From the IMG/VR virus record IMGVR_UViG_3300032202_000029, positions 1-45,524 of that record: 45,524 nt of DNA, one strand, 5' to 3'. A program made the translations under genes and the position numbers. The notes below the pieces were generated by a model. It made no database searches. It had not been told where the DNA came from and saw only the letters and a program-made list of their open reading frames with translations. Of the stretch, positions 5,911 through 12,657 are shown one piece after another. This stretch comes from a virus. Numbering within the stretch: position 1 is the stretch's first letter; every line of letters starts with the position of its first letter.

Positions 5911-5939
5911 TTGACAACATTCGGTTAACGGTCGATACT
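5911..5939 (+). promoter_or_regulatory. Sigma70-type promoter for the accessory plus operon
   Basis: A perfect TTGACA (5911-5916), 17-base spacer and GATACT (5934-5939) make one of the two best promoters seen. The spacer contains CGGTTAACGGTC (5922-5933), a 12-mer also present at 2615-2626, which could be an operator. It reads towards 6037 and the tRNA genes. Confidence 0.65.
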
Positions 5940-6036
5940 CATGCCTAGTGGCATAGCCGTAACGTCAATCGCTCGGTGAACAGGCGGAAACGACGGCGAA
6001 GGTGGATGTGGACAGACGAACATCAGGAGTAGACGG

Positions 6037-6351
6037 ATGAAGGTGAAATTGGCTCAGGCTCTCCTGCGGAGGAAAGAGTTGCAGGAGAAGGTCGATCGGT
6101 TACGACAGATCGACAATCGTGATCTGTACGAGGTGAAGACCGGACGGAAGCAAGCGCACGAGGGGATTGATGACATCATCGCTAAGGTGCCGAAAATGTC
6201 GTTCGACCAGTTCACGCACGCGTTCGACTGGCATGCGCGCGCCCTGCGTGAGGTCGATGCTGTCATTCAGCAAACGAATTGGACGGCGGAAGTACATATC
6301 GACGATCAGTTCATGGGAGATTATGTCGATCCTTACGTGAAGAAGGAGTGA
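6037..6351 (+). CDS. DIP1984-like (DUF6847) coiled-coil protein
   Basis: A 104-residue protein with AGGAGTAGACGG before the ATG. The opening KVKLAQALLRRKELQEKVDRLRQ and the closing WHARALREVDAVIQQTNWTAEV match the N- and C-terminal signatures of the DIP1984/septicolysin-like family, made of two long helices. The family is small, common in bacteria and phages, and has no firm function. It is the first gene after the promoter at 5911-5939. Confidence 0.65.
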   Translation: MKVKLAQALLRRKELQEKVDRLRQIDNRDLYEVKTGRKQAHEGIDDIIAKVPKMSFDQFTHAFDWHARALREVDAVIQQTNWTAEVHIDDQFMGDYVDPYVKKE

Positions 6352-6381
6352 GTTAGGTATAGCAGTGGCGGGCGCGGAGTG

Positions 6382-6400
6382 AAGGCTGGCACCGAGCCTT
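6382..6400. other. Short hairpin before tRNA-Ile
   Basis: AAGGCT (6382-6387) pairs with AGCCTT (6395-6400), loop 7 bases, no T-run. It may help processing between the upstream mRNA and the tRNA. Confidence 0.35.
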
Positions 6401-6435
6401 AATCGGTAGATGCGTCCGGATGTGTCGTTGCAGTC

Positions 6436-6509
6436 AATCGTATAGCTCAATTGGTCAGAGCACTTGCGTGATAGGCAAGGTGTTGACGGTTCGATTCCGT
6501 CTACGGTAG
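6436..6509 (+). tRNA. tRNA-Ile (GAU)
   Basis: A full cloverleaf can be drawn: acceptor AATCGTA/TACGGTA (6436-6442 with 6502-6508; first pair A-A is a mismatch), D arm GCTC/GAGC with GG in the loop, anticodon arm CTTGC/GCAAG with loop GTGATAG and anticodon GAT at 6470-6472, T arm GACGG/CCGTC around TTCGATT. U33 and A37 are present. CCA is not encoded and the discriminator is G rather than the usual A, so charging may be weaker than for the host tRNA. Confidence 0.8.
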
Positions 6510-6669
6510 CAGTACGGGGCCGGTCCCTAACAACCGGGGTATTCCGACTATCCGATTCGCTGACATTGAACGCACGACTGACCGAATGACAGTACAAAGG
6601 AACATAGGTTAACCGATTTCCGATTGACCATGCTCCGGACGCTGCTGCTACTTTTTTGTAGCCGGGTTG
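6510..6669 (+). other. Stretch between tRNA-Ile and the next gene
   Basis: No gene seen. A hairpin GCTAC-TTTTTT-GTAGC (6647-6662) lies just before the next start; its loop is all T, so it is not a normal terminator. It could hide or expose the start at 6670. Confidence 0.35.
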
Positions 6670-6858
6670 ATGAACGGAAAGAAAGCGAAACAGATCCGAC
6701 GGGTGTCGCAGACGACACAACTGCCGGCGCGGCAATTGAAGCGGGAATACCGACGGCGACAGTTGTACGTTACCGATTCCCGTCGGACGGGATGGTTGTC
6801 GTGGTGGCGAGGTGGGCAGGCGTTCATCGTGCCGTGGCGTCAACGACAATGGAGTTGA
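6670..6858 (+). CDS. Small basic protein (62 aa)
   Basis: ATG 6670 opens a 62-residue, strongly basic protein, MNGKKAKQIRRVSQTTQLPA and following, resembling a widespread type of small phage protein that starts with a 'GKKAKxxRR' element. It is tryptophan-rich at the end (WLSWWRGG, WRQRQWS), which suggests nucleic-acid binding. The ribosome site is poor. The next gene begins eight bases after its stop. Confidence 0.55.
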   Translation: MNGKKAKQIRRVSQTTQLPARQLKREYRRRQLYVTDSRRTGWLSWWRGGQAFIVPWRQRQWS

Positions 6859-6865
6859 ATCGGCG

Positions 6866-7216
6866 ATGGACGACGGCAAGCGTAACGGCGAAGTGCAGTT
6901 CGCATTTCACATCAAGTGGACGTATGAAGAACACGCCTTTACGTGTCGAATGTGTCGCGCAGAGAGTGACAAAGTGCCGTTGTTGGTTGATGAAAGCCAC
7001 GGTGATCCGATATGTGAGTTGTGTTGGAATACGTTGGGGATCGGCAAGCAGGACGAAAAGGGGAAATGGTCGTTCGACGAGACGGAACAGACGATGGCCG
7101 TTGCGCGGATGTTGAATTACACCATGGGAAGGTTAAACGTGTTCGATGGAATACCGACGTTGATGCACGAGCCGGGTGAGGATCCATACGTTGTTGAACC
7201 GGAAGGCGAACGGTGA
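6866..7216 (+). CDS. Zinc-ribbon-like protein whose 3' end overlaps tRNA-Glu
   Basis: The likely start is ATG 6866 with GGAG 12 bases upstream; an in-frame upstream start at 6812 would overlap the preceding gene. The 116 residues carry CRMC at about 27-30 and CELC at about 50-53, a spacing that fits a zinc ribbon. The last seven codons and the stop lie within the tRNA-Glu gene (7196-7216): the TGA is part of the tRNA D loop. Translation and tRNA maturation of one transcript would therefore exclude each other. Confidence 0.65.
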   Translation: MDDGKRNGEVQFAFHIKWTYEEHAFTCRMCRAESDKVPLLVDESHGDPICELCWNTLGIGKQDEKGKWSFDETEQTMAVARMLNYTMGRLNVFDGIPTLMHEPGEDPYVVEPEGER

Positions 7217-7270
7217 GCCACCAGACTTTCAATCTGGCGTTAGCGGGTTCGACTCCCGTCCGGTTCGCCA
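7196..7270 (+). tRNA. tRNA-Glu (UUC) with encoded CCA
   Basis: Acceptor GAACCGG (7196-7202) pairs fully with CCGGTTC (7260-7266). The D stem is short (GGC/GCC). The anticodon arm is CCAGA/TCTGG with loop CTTTCAA and anticodon TTC, and the T arm is GCGGG/CCCGT around TTCGACT. The discriminator is G (7267), followed by genome-encoded CCA (7268-7270). The 5' 21 bases are shared with the end of the preceding coding region. Confidence 0.9.
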
Positions 7271-7297
7271 TCACCTGCGGTGAAGGAGGACAAACAG

Positions 7298-7609
7298 ATG
7301 CCCCGACGAGCGAAGCGAGTTAGACCATCCTCCCTACCCCCAACAACGATCGTCCCTACCGTCACTACGATTGGTGCTATTGCCATCGTTACGGCGGTGA
7401 TGGTGACGGCGTGTGCCACCGTCGAGACGGTACGGGATGTCGTGTATGACGGCGCGTGGGAGGTGGGGTTGCGGTATTGTCGGGCACCGGAGGCGCGACG
7501 GCAGACATACCGAGACGGGATTGCTGATGAACTCACCAAACGGGCTGCGGCGGAGCCGGCAGGAACGATGGTGCCGAAGGACGTCGCGCTGACGTGTGGG
7601 TTGCGGTGA
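7298..7609 (+). CDS. Small lipoprotein
   Basis: AAGGAGG precedes ATG 7298. The 103 residues begin with basic MPRRAKRVR, then a hydrophobic segment ending AVMVTAC (about residues 20-40), a good lipobox with Cys after VTA. The mature part contains YCRAPEARRQTYRDGIADEL and ends LTCGLR. It should be lipid-anchored in the envelope. A role as an outer-membrane spanin is possible because no other lysis gene was recognised, but a matching inner-membrane spanin is not adjacent. Confidence 0.6.
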   Translation: MPRRAKRVRPSSLPPTTIVPTVTTIGAIAIVTAVMVTACATVETVRDVVYDGAWEVGLRYCRAPEARRQTYRDGIADELTKRAAAEPAGTMVPKDVALTCGLR

Positions 7610-7646
7610 CGACACGACGATGATCGTCGTGAAAAAGGTGAATGAC

Positions 7647-8276
7647 ATGAATCGAGGATATGTGGCAATTCTGCTGGATGAAACCGGATCGATGACCGGA
7701 CAAGAAGACCGTGTGGTTGGTGGGATCAACGAGTACGTCAACAAGTTGAGGACTGATCAGAATACGGAATACGAGATCGTGATACGGTTGTTCGATTCGG
7801 AACGTTGGCGAACATTCTTCAGTGGAACGCTGACGCAGTGTCCGACGATGGAAGCGAAGCATTATCGCCCTGGAGCAATGACACCGTTGTACGACGCGAT
7901 CGGACGGATTGTGTCCGAGGCGGAGGAAGCGGCTGCCGGGCGTCAGGTGTTGGTACTGATCGATACCGACGGAATGGAAAACGCCTCCCGAGAGCATACG
8001 CAGGAGTCGATCAAAGCGCAGATAACACAAAAGGAATCCGCTGGGTGGACGTTCGTCTTCCTTGGATCAGGAATTGACATTGTGCAGGCGCAGCAGGTTG
8101 CGCTTCAGGCGAGTGCAATAGGCGTGTTGGATTCAGCGACCATGAATGTCGACCATAGTCGGCGGAAAGCAGTGTACGGCGCGACGGGGAATGCGACTAT
8201 TCGTCGATTCACAGAAGGACCGGTGAAGTCATCTGGTCGATTCTACACAGAAGACGAACTGAAGAAAGGAGAGTAA
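7647..8276 (+). CDS. von Willebrand factor A (vWA) domain protein
   Basis: A 209-residue vWA protein. The metal-ion site motif is DETGS at residues 11-15 just after the first strand (YVAILL); the MIDAS threonine is in AMTPLYDAIGRI, and the third Asp is in VLIDTDGMENAS. The domain is nearly the whole protein and has no signal peptide, so it is probably cytoplasmic. ATG 7647 is chosen because the strand begins right after it, with AAGGTG upstream; ATG 7620 is an alternative. In phages vWA proteins are orphans of unknown target. No MoxR ATPase partner is nearby. Confidence 0.8.
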   Translation: MNRGYVAILLDETGSMTGQEDRVVGGINEYVNKLRTDQNTEYEIVIRLFDSERWRTFFSGTLTQCPTMEAKHYRPGAMTPLYDAIGRIVSEAEEAAAGRQVLVLIDTDGMENASREHTQESIKAQITQKESAGWTFVFLGSGIDIVQAQQVALQASAIGVLDSATMNVDHSRRKAVYGATGNATIRRFTEGPVKSSGRFYTEDELKKGE

Positions 8277-8310
8277 TGGCTATCACCGTCAATGACAGGA
8301 GGGCGTGACG

Positions 8311-8631
8311 ATGCCGAGTGGACTGTTGCCCATCATGCCGGGCTGTCGCGCGCTGATCGTGTTTGGGCACGGGCATACTTGCGCTCATTTTCTCGGCAAA
8401 GAGGTCGTGGTCGTGCGGCTGGAACCAGAGCCACCGCCATCGGGGGATTGCCGAAAATGTCGGTGGTGGATGATTGAAGGAGAAACGTTACCGCCGCCGC
8501 CATTTGGTCTCGACTGGTTCGCGTCTGAATGCGCCTTGATGCGGATCGACGGTCTCGACGACAGTCGAGCGGACAAGTTCGATGTCGAGGTGGTGCGGTC
8601 GATGGTCGACAGTGTCGGGGTGATGGAATGA
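8311..8631 (+). CDS. Hypothetical cysteine-containing protein (106 aa)
   Basis: ATG 8311 follows AGGAGGG at good spacing. The protein has GHGHTCAHFLGKEVVVVRLEP and CRKCRWWMIEG, giving a His/Cys cluster that could bind zinc, and a hydrophilic C-terminus. I do not recognise the family. Confidence 0.6.
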   Translation: MPSGLLPIMPGCRALIVFGHGHTCAHFLGKEVVVVRLEPEPPPSGDCRKCRWWMIEGETLPPPPFGLDWFASECALMRIDGLDDSRADKFDVEVVRSMVDSVGVME

Positions 8632-8683
8632 CGGCCGCCGACGCCTTGGCGAGAGTCGAATTGCTCATTTCGGAGAGTTGACG

Positions 8684-8998
8684 ATGCCTAACAACGCCGA
8701 AACGACGAGGGACGGGATGATGGTTAAGCCAGAATGGCTGGAACAGCGCGAACGTGATGAACGATTGCGGAAACGCATCGACGATGTTGGGATCGCCGTG
8801 CAAGCATGTTTCAATCAAGCAAATGCGCTCGGTTTTGTAACCCAGATGGAATGCCAGGGTGCAACGCGATCAGCCGATAAATATCAAGCTAAGGCTGAGG
8901 CACAATACCGCATCTTCATGGATGCCATGCATCGAATTGCTGACAGGCTAGACACCTTACTCGCCCACAACGACGAGGGACGCGATGATGGCCGCTAA
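8684..8998 (+). CDS. Hypothetical helical protein (104 aa)
   Basis: The start is ATG 8684 with GGAGAG upstream. The protein is hydrophilic and mostly helical, with charged segments QRERDERLRKRIDDV and RIFMDAMHRIADRLDTLL. It overlaps the next gene by 14 bases, as do most genes in this accessory cluster. The function is unknown. Confidence 0.6.
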   Translation: MPNNAETTRDGMMVKPEWLEQRERDERLRKRIDDVGIAVQACFNQANALGFVTQMECQGATRSADKYQAKAEAQYRIFMDAMHRIADRLDTLLAHNDEGRDDGR

Positions 8999-9200
8999 AG
9001 ATTTGAAGCTGACTCCGCATCAATTATCCCCTGATGCCTGGTGGTATGAAGACAATGGAGGGATTTCTATCTACACCAGCACAAGTCAACGTGCCAAAGA
9101 CTTTGAAGTAGATGGTGCAGTTCCTATTCATTCAGAAACACGTGTAACTTTTATTTCTTGGCGTTCGCTTCGCGCAGCACTGAAACGGAAAGACAAATGA
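8985..9200 (+). CDS. Hypothetical protein (71 aa)
   Basis: Two adjacent ATGs (8985, 8988) follow GAGGGA. The protein has alternating strand-like segments (GGISIYTST, AVPIHSETRVTFISW) and a basic end, like a small beta-rich fold. It is coupled to the next gene by an ATGA overlap. Family not recognised. The region from here to about 9.7 kb looks richer in A/T than the genome average. Confidence 0.6.
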   Translation: MMAAKDLKLTPHQLSPDAWWYEDNGGISIYTSTSQRAKDFEVDGAVPIHSETRVTFISWRSLRAALKRKDK

Positions 9201-9508
9201 CCAACTGGGCCGACCTCATCGATACCGACCCGGTTGGGGCATTCAAGCAACTTGAACCACACTTGGAGGGTTGGGGCACCGACCACCCGCTGGATGATAG
9301 ACCGCATGTTGCTCGTCTTCTATCCAACCTCGCCGCGCTGTGTGAGGAGATGGCGGCGGCGTTATCAGACGTTGCAACCGAAGAGGCACAGCGAGTTGCA
9401 GACGAATACGAAGCCAATGGTGAACAACGTATACCTTGTTTCTTCCAAGTCGAATGGATTGCAAAAGCACGAGCCGCCCTCGCCCGCCACAAAGGACGCG
9501 AGGAATGA
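9197..9508 (+). CDS. Hypothetical helical protein (103 aa)
   Basis: It begins within the previous stop codon (ATGA). An N-terminal TNWADLIDTDPVGAFKQLEPHLEGW is followed by two long Ala/Glu-rich helices ending ARAALARHKGREE. Family unknown. Confidence 0.6.
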   Translation: MTNWADLIDTDPVGAFKQLEPHLEGWGTDHPLDDRPHVARLLSNLAALCEEMAAALSDVATEEAQRVADEYEANGEQRIPCFFQVEWIAKARAALARHKGREE

Positions 9509-9720
9509 CCCCGCCCGTATGTAGTTACTGTCATCGACACGTCAAAAATAAGTATTATTTTTCGTTGCCTGTGCCTGGCGTGCGCGGATCGATGAGATGT
9601 GACCGTTGGTCGTGCAAACTTCTATTCTATCCATTGAACCGAAGAAAGATTCGGCAACGACAAAAGCCGGATTTGTTTGTTATAAAGCTGAAACTTGAAG
9701 CCTTGGGACTATGGAAATGA
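9505..9720 (+). CDS. Zinc-finger-like basic protein (71 aa)
   Basis: The ATG overlaps the previous stop. The protein starts TPPVCSYCHRHVKN, with a CxxC pair, and a second CDRWSCK pair follows at about residues 30-36, so it could bind zinc; the C-terminal half is very basic. Nucleic-acid binding is likely in general terms, but the target is unknown. Confidence 0.6.
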   Translation: MTPPVCSYCHRHVKNKYYFSLPVPGVRGSMRCDRWSCKLLFYPLNRRKIRQRQKPDLFVIKLKLEALGLWK

Positions 9721-10091
9721 CCACCATCCACGACTTGCGACGGGCTGCAGAGGCGATGATGTGCCCGCACTACGAAGAAAATATACAATGCACAGATGTG
9801 GTCGCCAATGACGAGAGTGAATTCAAACACAACTTAGCGTCTGTGTGCAGACGAGAACAATGTCCTCGTAAGGCTTTGTTCGACACTCTCGACGCAGCCG
9901 AGAAGTATTTGCGCGAGCGGGAGGTGTCAGTTGAAGTCATTGAAAGTATTGAAGGACGTTCTCTCTACATCGATGGCGTACATGTCGCGGGTCCTAAACC
10001 TTGGGGTGATGGCACATCCGTGCTTCGATGGAAAGGCCACCTAGCCGCATTCCTCGACCCAGACGATTCGACGGGAGGTGATGCCGAGTGA
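9717..10091 (+). CDS. Hypothetical protein (124 aa)
   Basis: ATG 9717 gives the four-base overlap used by the neighbouring genes; ATG 9711 is also possible. CPHYEENIQC and CRREQC near the N-terminus provide four cysteines; the rest has charged helices and the segment RSLYIDGVHVAGPKPW. It closes the tight gene string begun at 8684. Confidence 0.55.
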   Translation: MTTIHDLRRAAEAMMCPHYEENIQCTDVVANDESEFKHNLASVCRREQCPRKALFDTLDAAEKYLREREVSVEVIESIEGRSLYIDGVHVAGPKPWGDGTSVLRWKGHLAAFLDPDDSTGGDAE

Positions 10092-10325
10092 CGCCTGATA
10101 CAGTTGGGCCGAGAACAGCAGTTTAGCCTAGGACCGTTGGGCGCTGCGGCGTGGAAAGCAGACACGCAGGAGGTCGGATAGTGCTTGTGACTCATCGGGG
10201 CAGTGAAAACTGGAGAGTTTGCCGATTAGTCTACGGTTCGACTCCGTGGGGCACCCGTGAAACCAAAATCGGAAGCCAGCCTAGCGACTGGCCAGCGCCC
10301 GGCGGTCCTTTTATCGGAGATGATG
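10092..10325 (+). other. Non-coding stretch containing the tRNA-like element
   Basis: Apart from the element at 10180-10255, I see no gene. GCTGCGGCGTGGAAAGCAG and similar local complementarity may fold, but no T-run is present. GGAG at 10316-10319 belongs to the next gene. Confidence 0.4.
10180..10255 (+). tRNA. Degenerate tRNA-like element
   Basis: A T arm TACGG/CCGTG around the classic TTCGACT loop (10232-10248) is followed by GGGCACC, which pairs with AGTGCTT at 10180-10186 in six of seven positions, two of them G-U. A D-like arm (ACT/AGT with GGGG in the loop) is present. The anticodon arm AAAAC/GTTTG has only a six-base loop TGGAGA and one mismatch, so an anticodon (GGA, Ser?) cannot be assigned safely. 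It is probably a decaying tRNA or a tRNA mimic. Confidence 0.4.
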
Positions 10326-11027
10326 ATGAACACACTCACTATTCCGCTGCTAGCCGGCCAAACGCCCGCCGAGATGCAATTGGCACAAAAGGGTATGAAG
10401 GCATGGTGTGCGACGCGTAAGGTGGCCGCCGAAAGCAGAATCGCCCAACTGGAAGCGCACATCGCCGAAGGTGAGCAACATGGACTCAACATGCGCAGTC
10501 AGAAGACCATGCTGCGCAACGAAAAGAAACGACTGGCTGGATATCAGAAGGTCGCCGCAGCCCTATCGGCAGGATACTACCTCGTACCTAACTTCCCTGT
10601 CGATTGGTTCGCTATTCGTCGGACCGAAAGAAAGCCAAGGCGCGAAGAGTGCGACTGGTCGCATACTCAATTCACGCAATCCATGCGTCAGCTCGAGATC
10701 GGGAAAGGGCGTTATGTCGATCCTGTTCCTTTTCGGAGTGAGTACATTCGACGCGATCCTGAAGGCAAGACTACCAGGATATATTATCCGGTGAGTTTTG
10801 ATGAAGACATCACGCCACCTGCTGCGCTGGTAAATGCTGGATTGATGCCTCATCTAATTAAAGCGCTTCGAGCGAAAGTATTCGACGCTATCGGGTTGGT
10901 GCGAAACACACGCAGCCAAGGTCGTGATCCGATGCTGGTTGGCGCAATCAGCTTCGGCGGACCGAGCTATTCGCCAAAGGAACTTACCTTTCTGATCTCA
11001 TGGTGGATGGATTTTAAGGACTTCTAA
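10326..11027 (+). CDS. Hypothetical protein with coiled-coil N-terminus (233 aa)
   Basis: Three ATGs in a row start at 10320; 10326 has the best spacing (6 bases) to GGAG. Residues about 25-75 form a charged helix (ESRIAQLEAHIAEG, MLRNEKKRLAGYQKVAAAL). The middle is basic (IRRTERKPRREECDW), and the C-terminus contains GAISFGGPSYSPKELTFLIS and ends WWMDFKDF. I do not recognise the family; there is no membrane segment or signal. Confidence 0.6.
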   Translation: MNTLTIPLLAGQTPAEMQLAQKGMKAWCATRKVAAESRIAQLEAHIAEGEQHGLNMRSQKTMLRNEKKRLAGYQKVAAALSAGYYLVPNFPVDWFAIRRTERKPRREECDWSHTQFTQSMRQLEIGKGRYVDPVPFRSEYIRRDPEGKTTRIYYPVSFDEDITPPAALVNAGLMPHLIKALRAKVFDAIGLVRNTRSQGRDPMLVGAISFGGPSYSPKELTFLISWWMDFKDF

Positions 11028-11085
11028 TGCAACACGACAGACCCTGGAAACCCCGCTGGTTCGATGCCGCTTGAGGAGGGAGATG

Positions 11086-12246
11086 ATGGAACTGTTAATT
11101 GCCTCTCTTACGGGGACTCTCCTCGGGTGGACTGGCGCGATCATTTGGGCAGCATGGATATATAGAATGAAAGAAGATCGACCATTTAAATATCGTTCAT
11201 TCAATATCGTCACGATTGTTATCGTGTTCATCGTGCTGGCACTGGCTGTAACTGCAAAGCTCGAGGCCCACGAAGTCATCCAGCTGATCTACGAAGACGA
11301 GGCTGACCCGGCACCGACGCCAGAGCCACCTCCGGCAGACTGCCCTCGCGATGCTGGCGCCCTGAACTGGTATGTAGCACCGGAACCGGACGGTAAAGAC
11401 GACAATCTCGGTATCTGCGGCTCGCCCATGTTATCCCTGTCCCGGGCATTCGAGCGAGCTCGCGGCGCTGAGATACCGGTCACCGTGTGGGTCAAGGGTG
11501 GACGCTACGACGGCGAGGTCGTCGACAACCGTGCCTCCTATGAGCACGGATTGACGGTGCGCTGCTGGCCAGAAGAGATATGCACCATGAATGGCATGCA
11601 TGCGCGGTCATTCTTCTACCGTTACCGTGGGACGCCTGGTGGCTGCCAGAACATCACGTTCGAAGACATCAACGTGATCCAGTACATCAATTGGGGGTTC
11701 ATCTTCTCCGATCCCGAATTCCGCAATCAGCGCGAACGGCGCGACGAAAACTGGAACGGTTGCAACATTATCCGGAACGTGGGGTTCAGGGAAATCGGCA
11801 GCGAGTGGGGTTGTCGAGCTGGGTTCGATGGCCGTCGGTGTAAAGGATTCGGCGCCATCACCGGCCAGAACAGCGACGGCAACCTTGTCGAGAACGTCGA
11901 TTGCATCGATTTACTCAATGACAACGGCGGTGGAATTCACTGTATCTATTGGTCGAACGGCTCGAGCGACAATCACGTGGTCAACCCCCGTGCCACGAAC
12001 ATCAGCGCCCCTGCGTTCAAGTCACGAGATGACAGCAACAACAACGTATGGATGGGATTGCGCTGCGAGCGCGTCGATGTCTGTTTCTACTCAGGCATGC
12101 CAGACAGTCGACCTGAAGAAACGCAGGACCGCAACGCAACTGTGCAGATTGCTGTGGCGGCCGGAGTCGAGACGCGAGCGGAGTGCAAGCTGCAGCCAGG
12201 TGGGAGCACGAATCGAGCTAACTGCAGAAGAGTGTTTGCGCAATGA
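11086..12246 (+). CDS. Membrane-anchored beta-helix (pectate-lyase-like) protein
   Basis: A strong AGGAGGG precedes ATG 11086 (11083 is an alternative). Of 386 residues, the first 65 hold two membrane helices (about 3-24 and 45-62). An acidic, proline-rich linker (EDEADPAPTPEPPPADC) follows, then about 290 residues with the repeating strand-turn pattern of a right-handed parallel beta-helix (NITFEDINVIQYI, NIIRNVGFREIG, NLVENVDCIDLL, NHVVNPRATNI). Many cysteines suggest a disulphide-bonded, extracytoplasmic domain. It is not an ordinary tailspike because it is membrane-anchored. It may alter the host cell surface, for example superinfection exclusion; this is inference. Confidence 0.65.
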   Translation: MELLIASLTGTLLGWTGAIIWAAWIYRMKEDRPFKYRSFNIVTIVIVFIVLALAVTAKLEAHEVIQLIYEDEADPAPTPEPPPADCPRDAGALNWYVAPEPDGKDDNLGICGSPMLSLSRAFERARGAEIPVTVWVKGGRYDGEVVDNRASYEHGLTVRCWPEEICTMNGMHARSFFYRYRGTPGGCQNITFEDINVIQYINWGFIFSDPEFRNQRERRDENWNGCNIIRNVGFREIGSEWGCRAGFDGRRCKGFGAITGQNSDGNLVENVDCIDLLNDNGGGIHCIYWSNGSSDNHVVNPRATNISAPAFKSRDDSNNNVWMGLRCERVDVCFYSGMPDSRPEETQDRNATVQIAVAAGVETRAECKLQPGGSTNRANCRRVFAQ

Positions 12247-12250
12247 CAAC
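12229..12250 (+). repeat. 22-base near-identical direct repeat, copy 1
   Basis: It spans the end of the beta-helix gene and the first codons of the next one (ending GCGCAATGACAAC). It matches 12636-12657 at 21 of 22 positions. Together the copies bracket two small genes. Confidence 0.8.
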
Positions 12251-12449
12251 GCTAGCGACTTGGATACTAATTTTACTAGTTTACTGGCTTGGCATGGCTG
12301 TCGTGACAATGACTATACAAGACAAATTAGATTCTGCCGAGGCAACACCGGGCCGAATCTTTTCAGCCATTGTGTTGTGGCCTTTAACCACAATCATCGC
12401 AATTCAAATTCTGTGTAAGGATATTGCAGGCAGGAGAAAGCTAGAATGA
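12243..12449 (+). CDS. Two-span membrane protein (68 aa)
   Basis: It starts within the previous stop (ATGA). Hydrophobic segments at about residues 6-24 and 40-58 flank a short loop containing QDKLDSAEATPGR; the C-terminus is basic (KDIAGRRKLE). The topology resembles small holins or exclusion proteins. The DNA here looks more A/T-rich than the flanks, and the gene sits between two copies of a 22-base repeat, suggesting recent acquisition. Confidence 0.6.
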   Translation: MTTLATWILILLVYWLGMAVVTMTIQDKLDSAEATPGRIFSAIVLWPLTTIIAIQILCKDIAGRRKLE

Positions 12450-12634
12450 ACTGTAGCAACTGCAAATGGTGGAATTGTGATGTGCGCGGCATGAATGAAG
12501 CAATGACTGGTGTCAAGCATGGGCATTGCCTCAGATATCCGCCAACTATTCACGATGGCAGAAGTATTTTTCCCTTTACTAAAGAAACTACGTTTTGCGG
12601 TGAATGGAAGGAACACGAACCGACGGAATTGTGA
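12446..12634 (+). CDS. Cysteine-rich phage miniprotein (62 aa)
   Basis: It overlaps the previous stop by four bases. The layout CSNCKWW, GHCLRYPP, FPFTKETTFCGEW is a very common phage and bacterial miniprotein pattern, with four cysteines able to bind a metal ion. The biochemical role is not known. It is the second gene inside the repeat-bracketed insert. Confidence 0.65.
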   Translation: MNCSNCKWWNCDVRGMNEAMTGVKHGHCLRYPPTIHDGRSIFPFTKETTFCGEWKEHEPTEL

Positions 12635-12635
12635 T

Positions 12636-12657
12636 AGAGTATTTGCGCAATGACAAC
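12636..12657 (+). repeat. 22-base near-identical direct repeat, copy 2
   Basis: It matches 12229-12250 with one difference (A for G at the sixth base) and again carries the start codon of the following gene. Confidence 0.8.
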
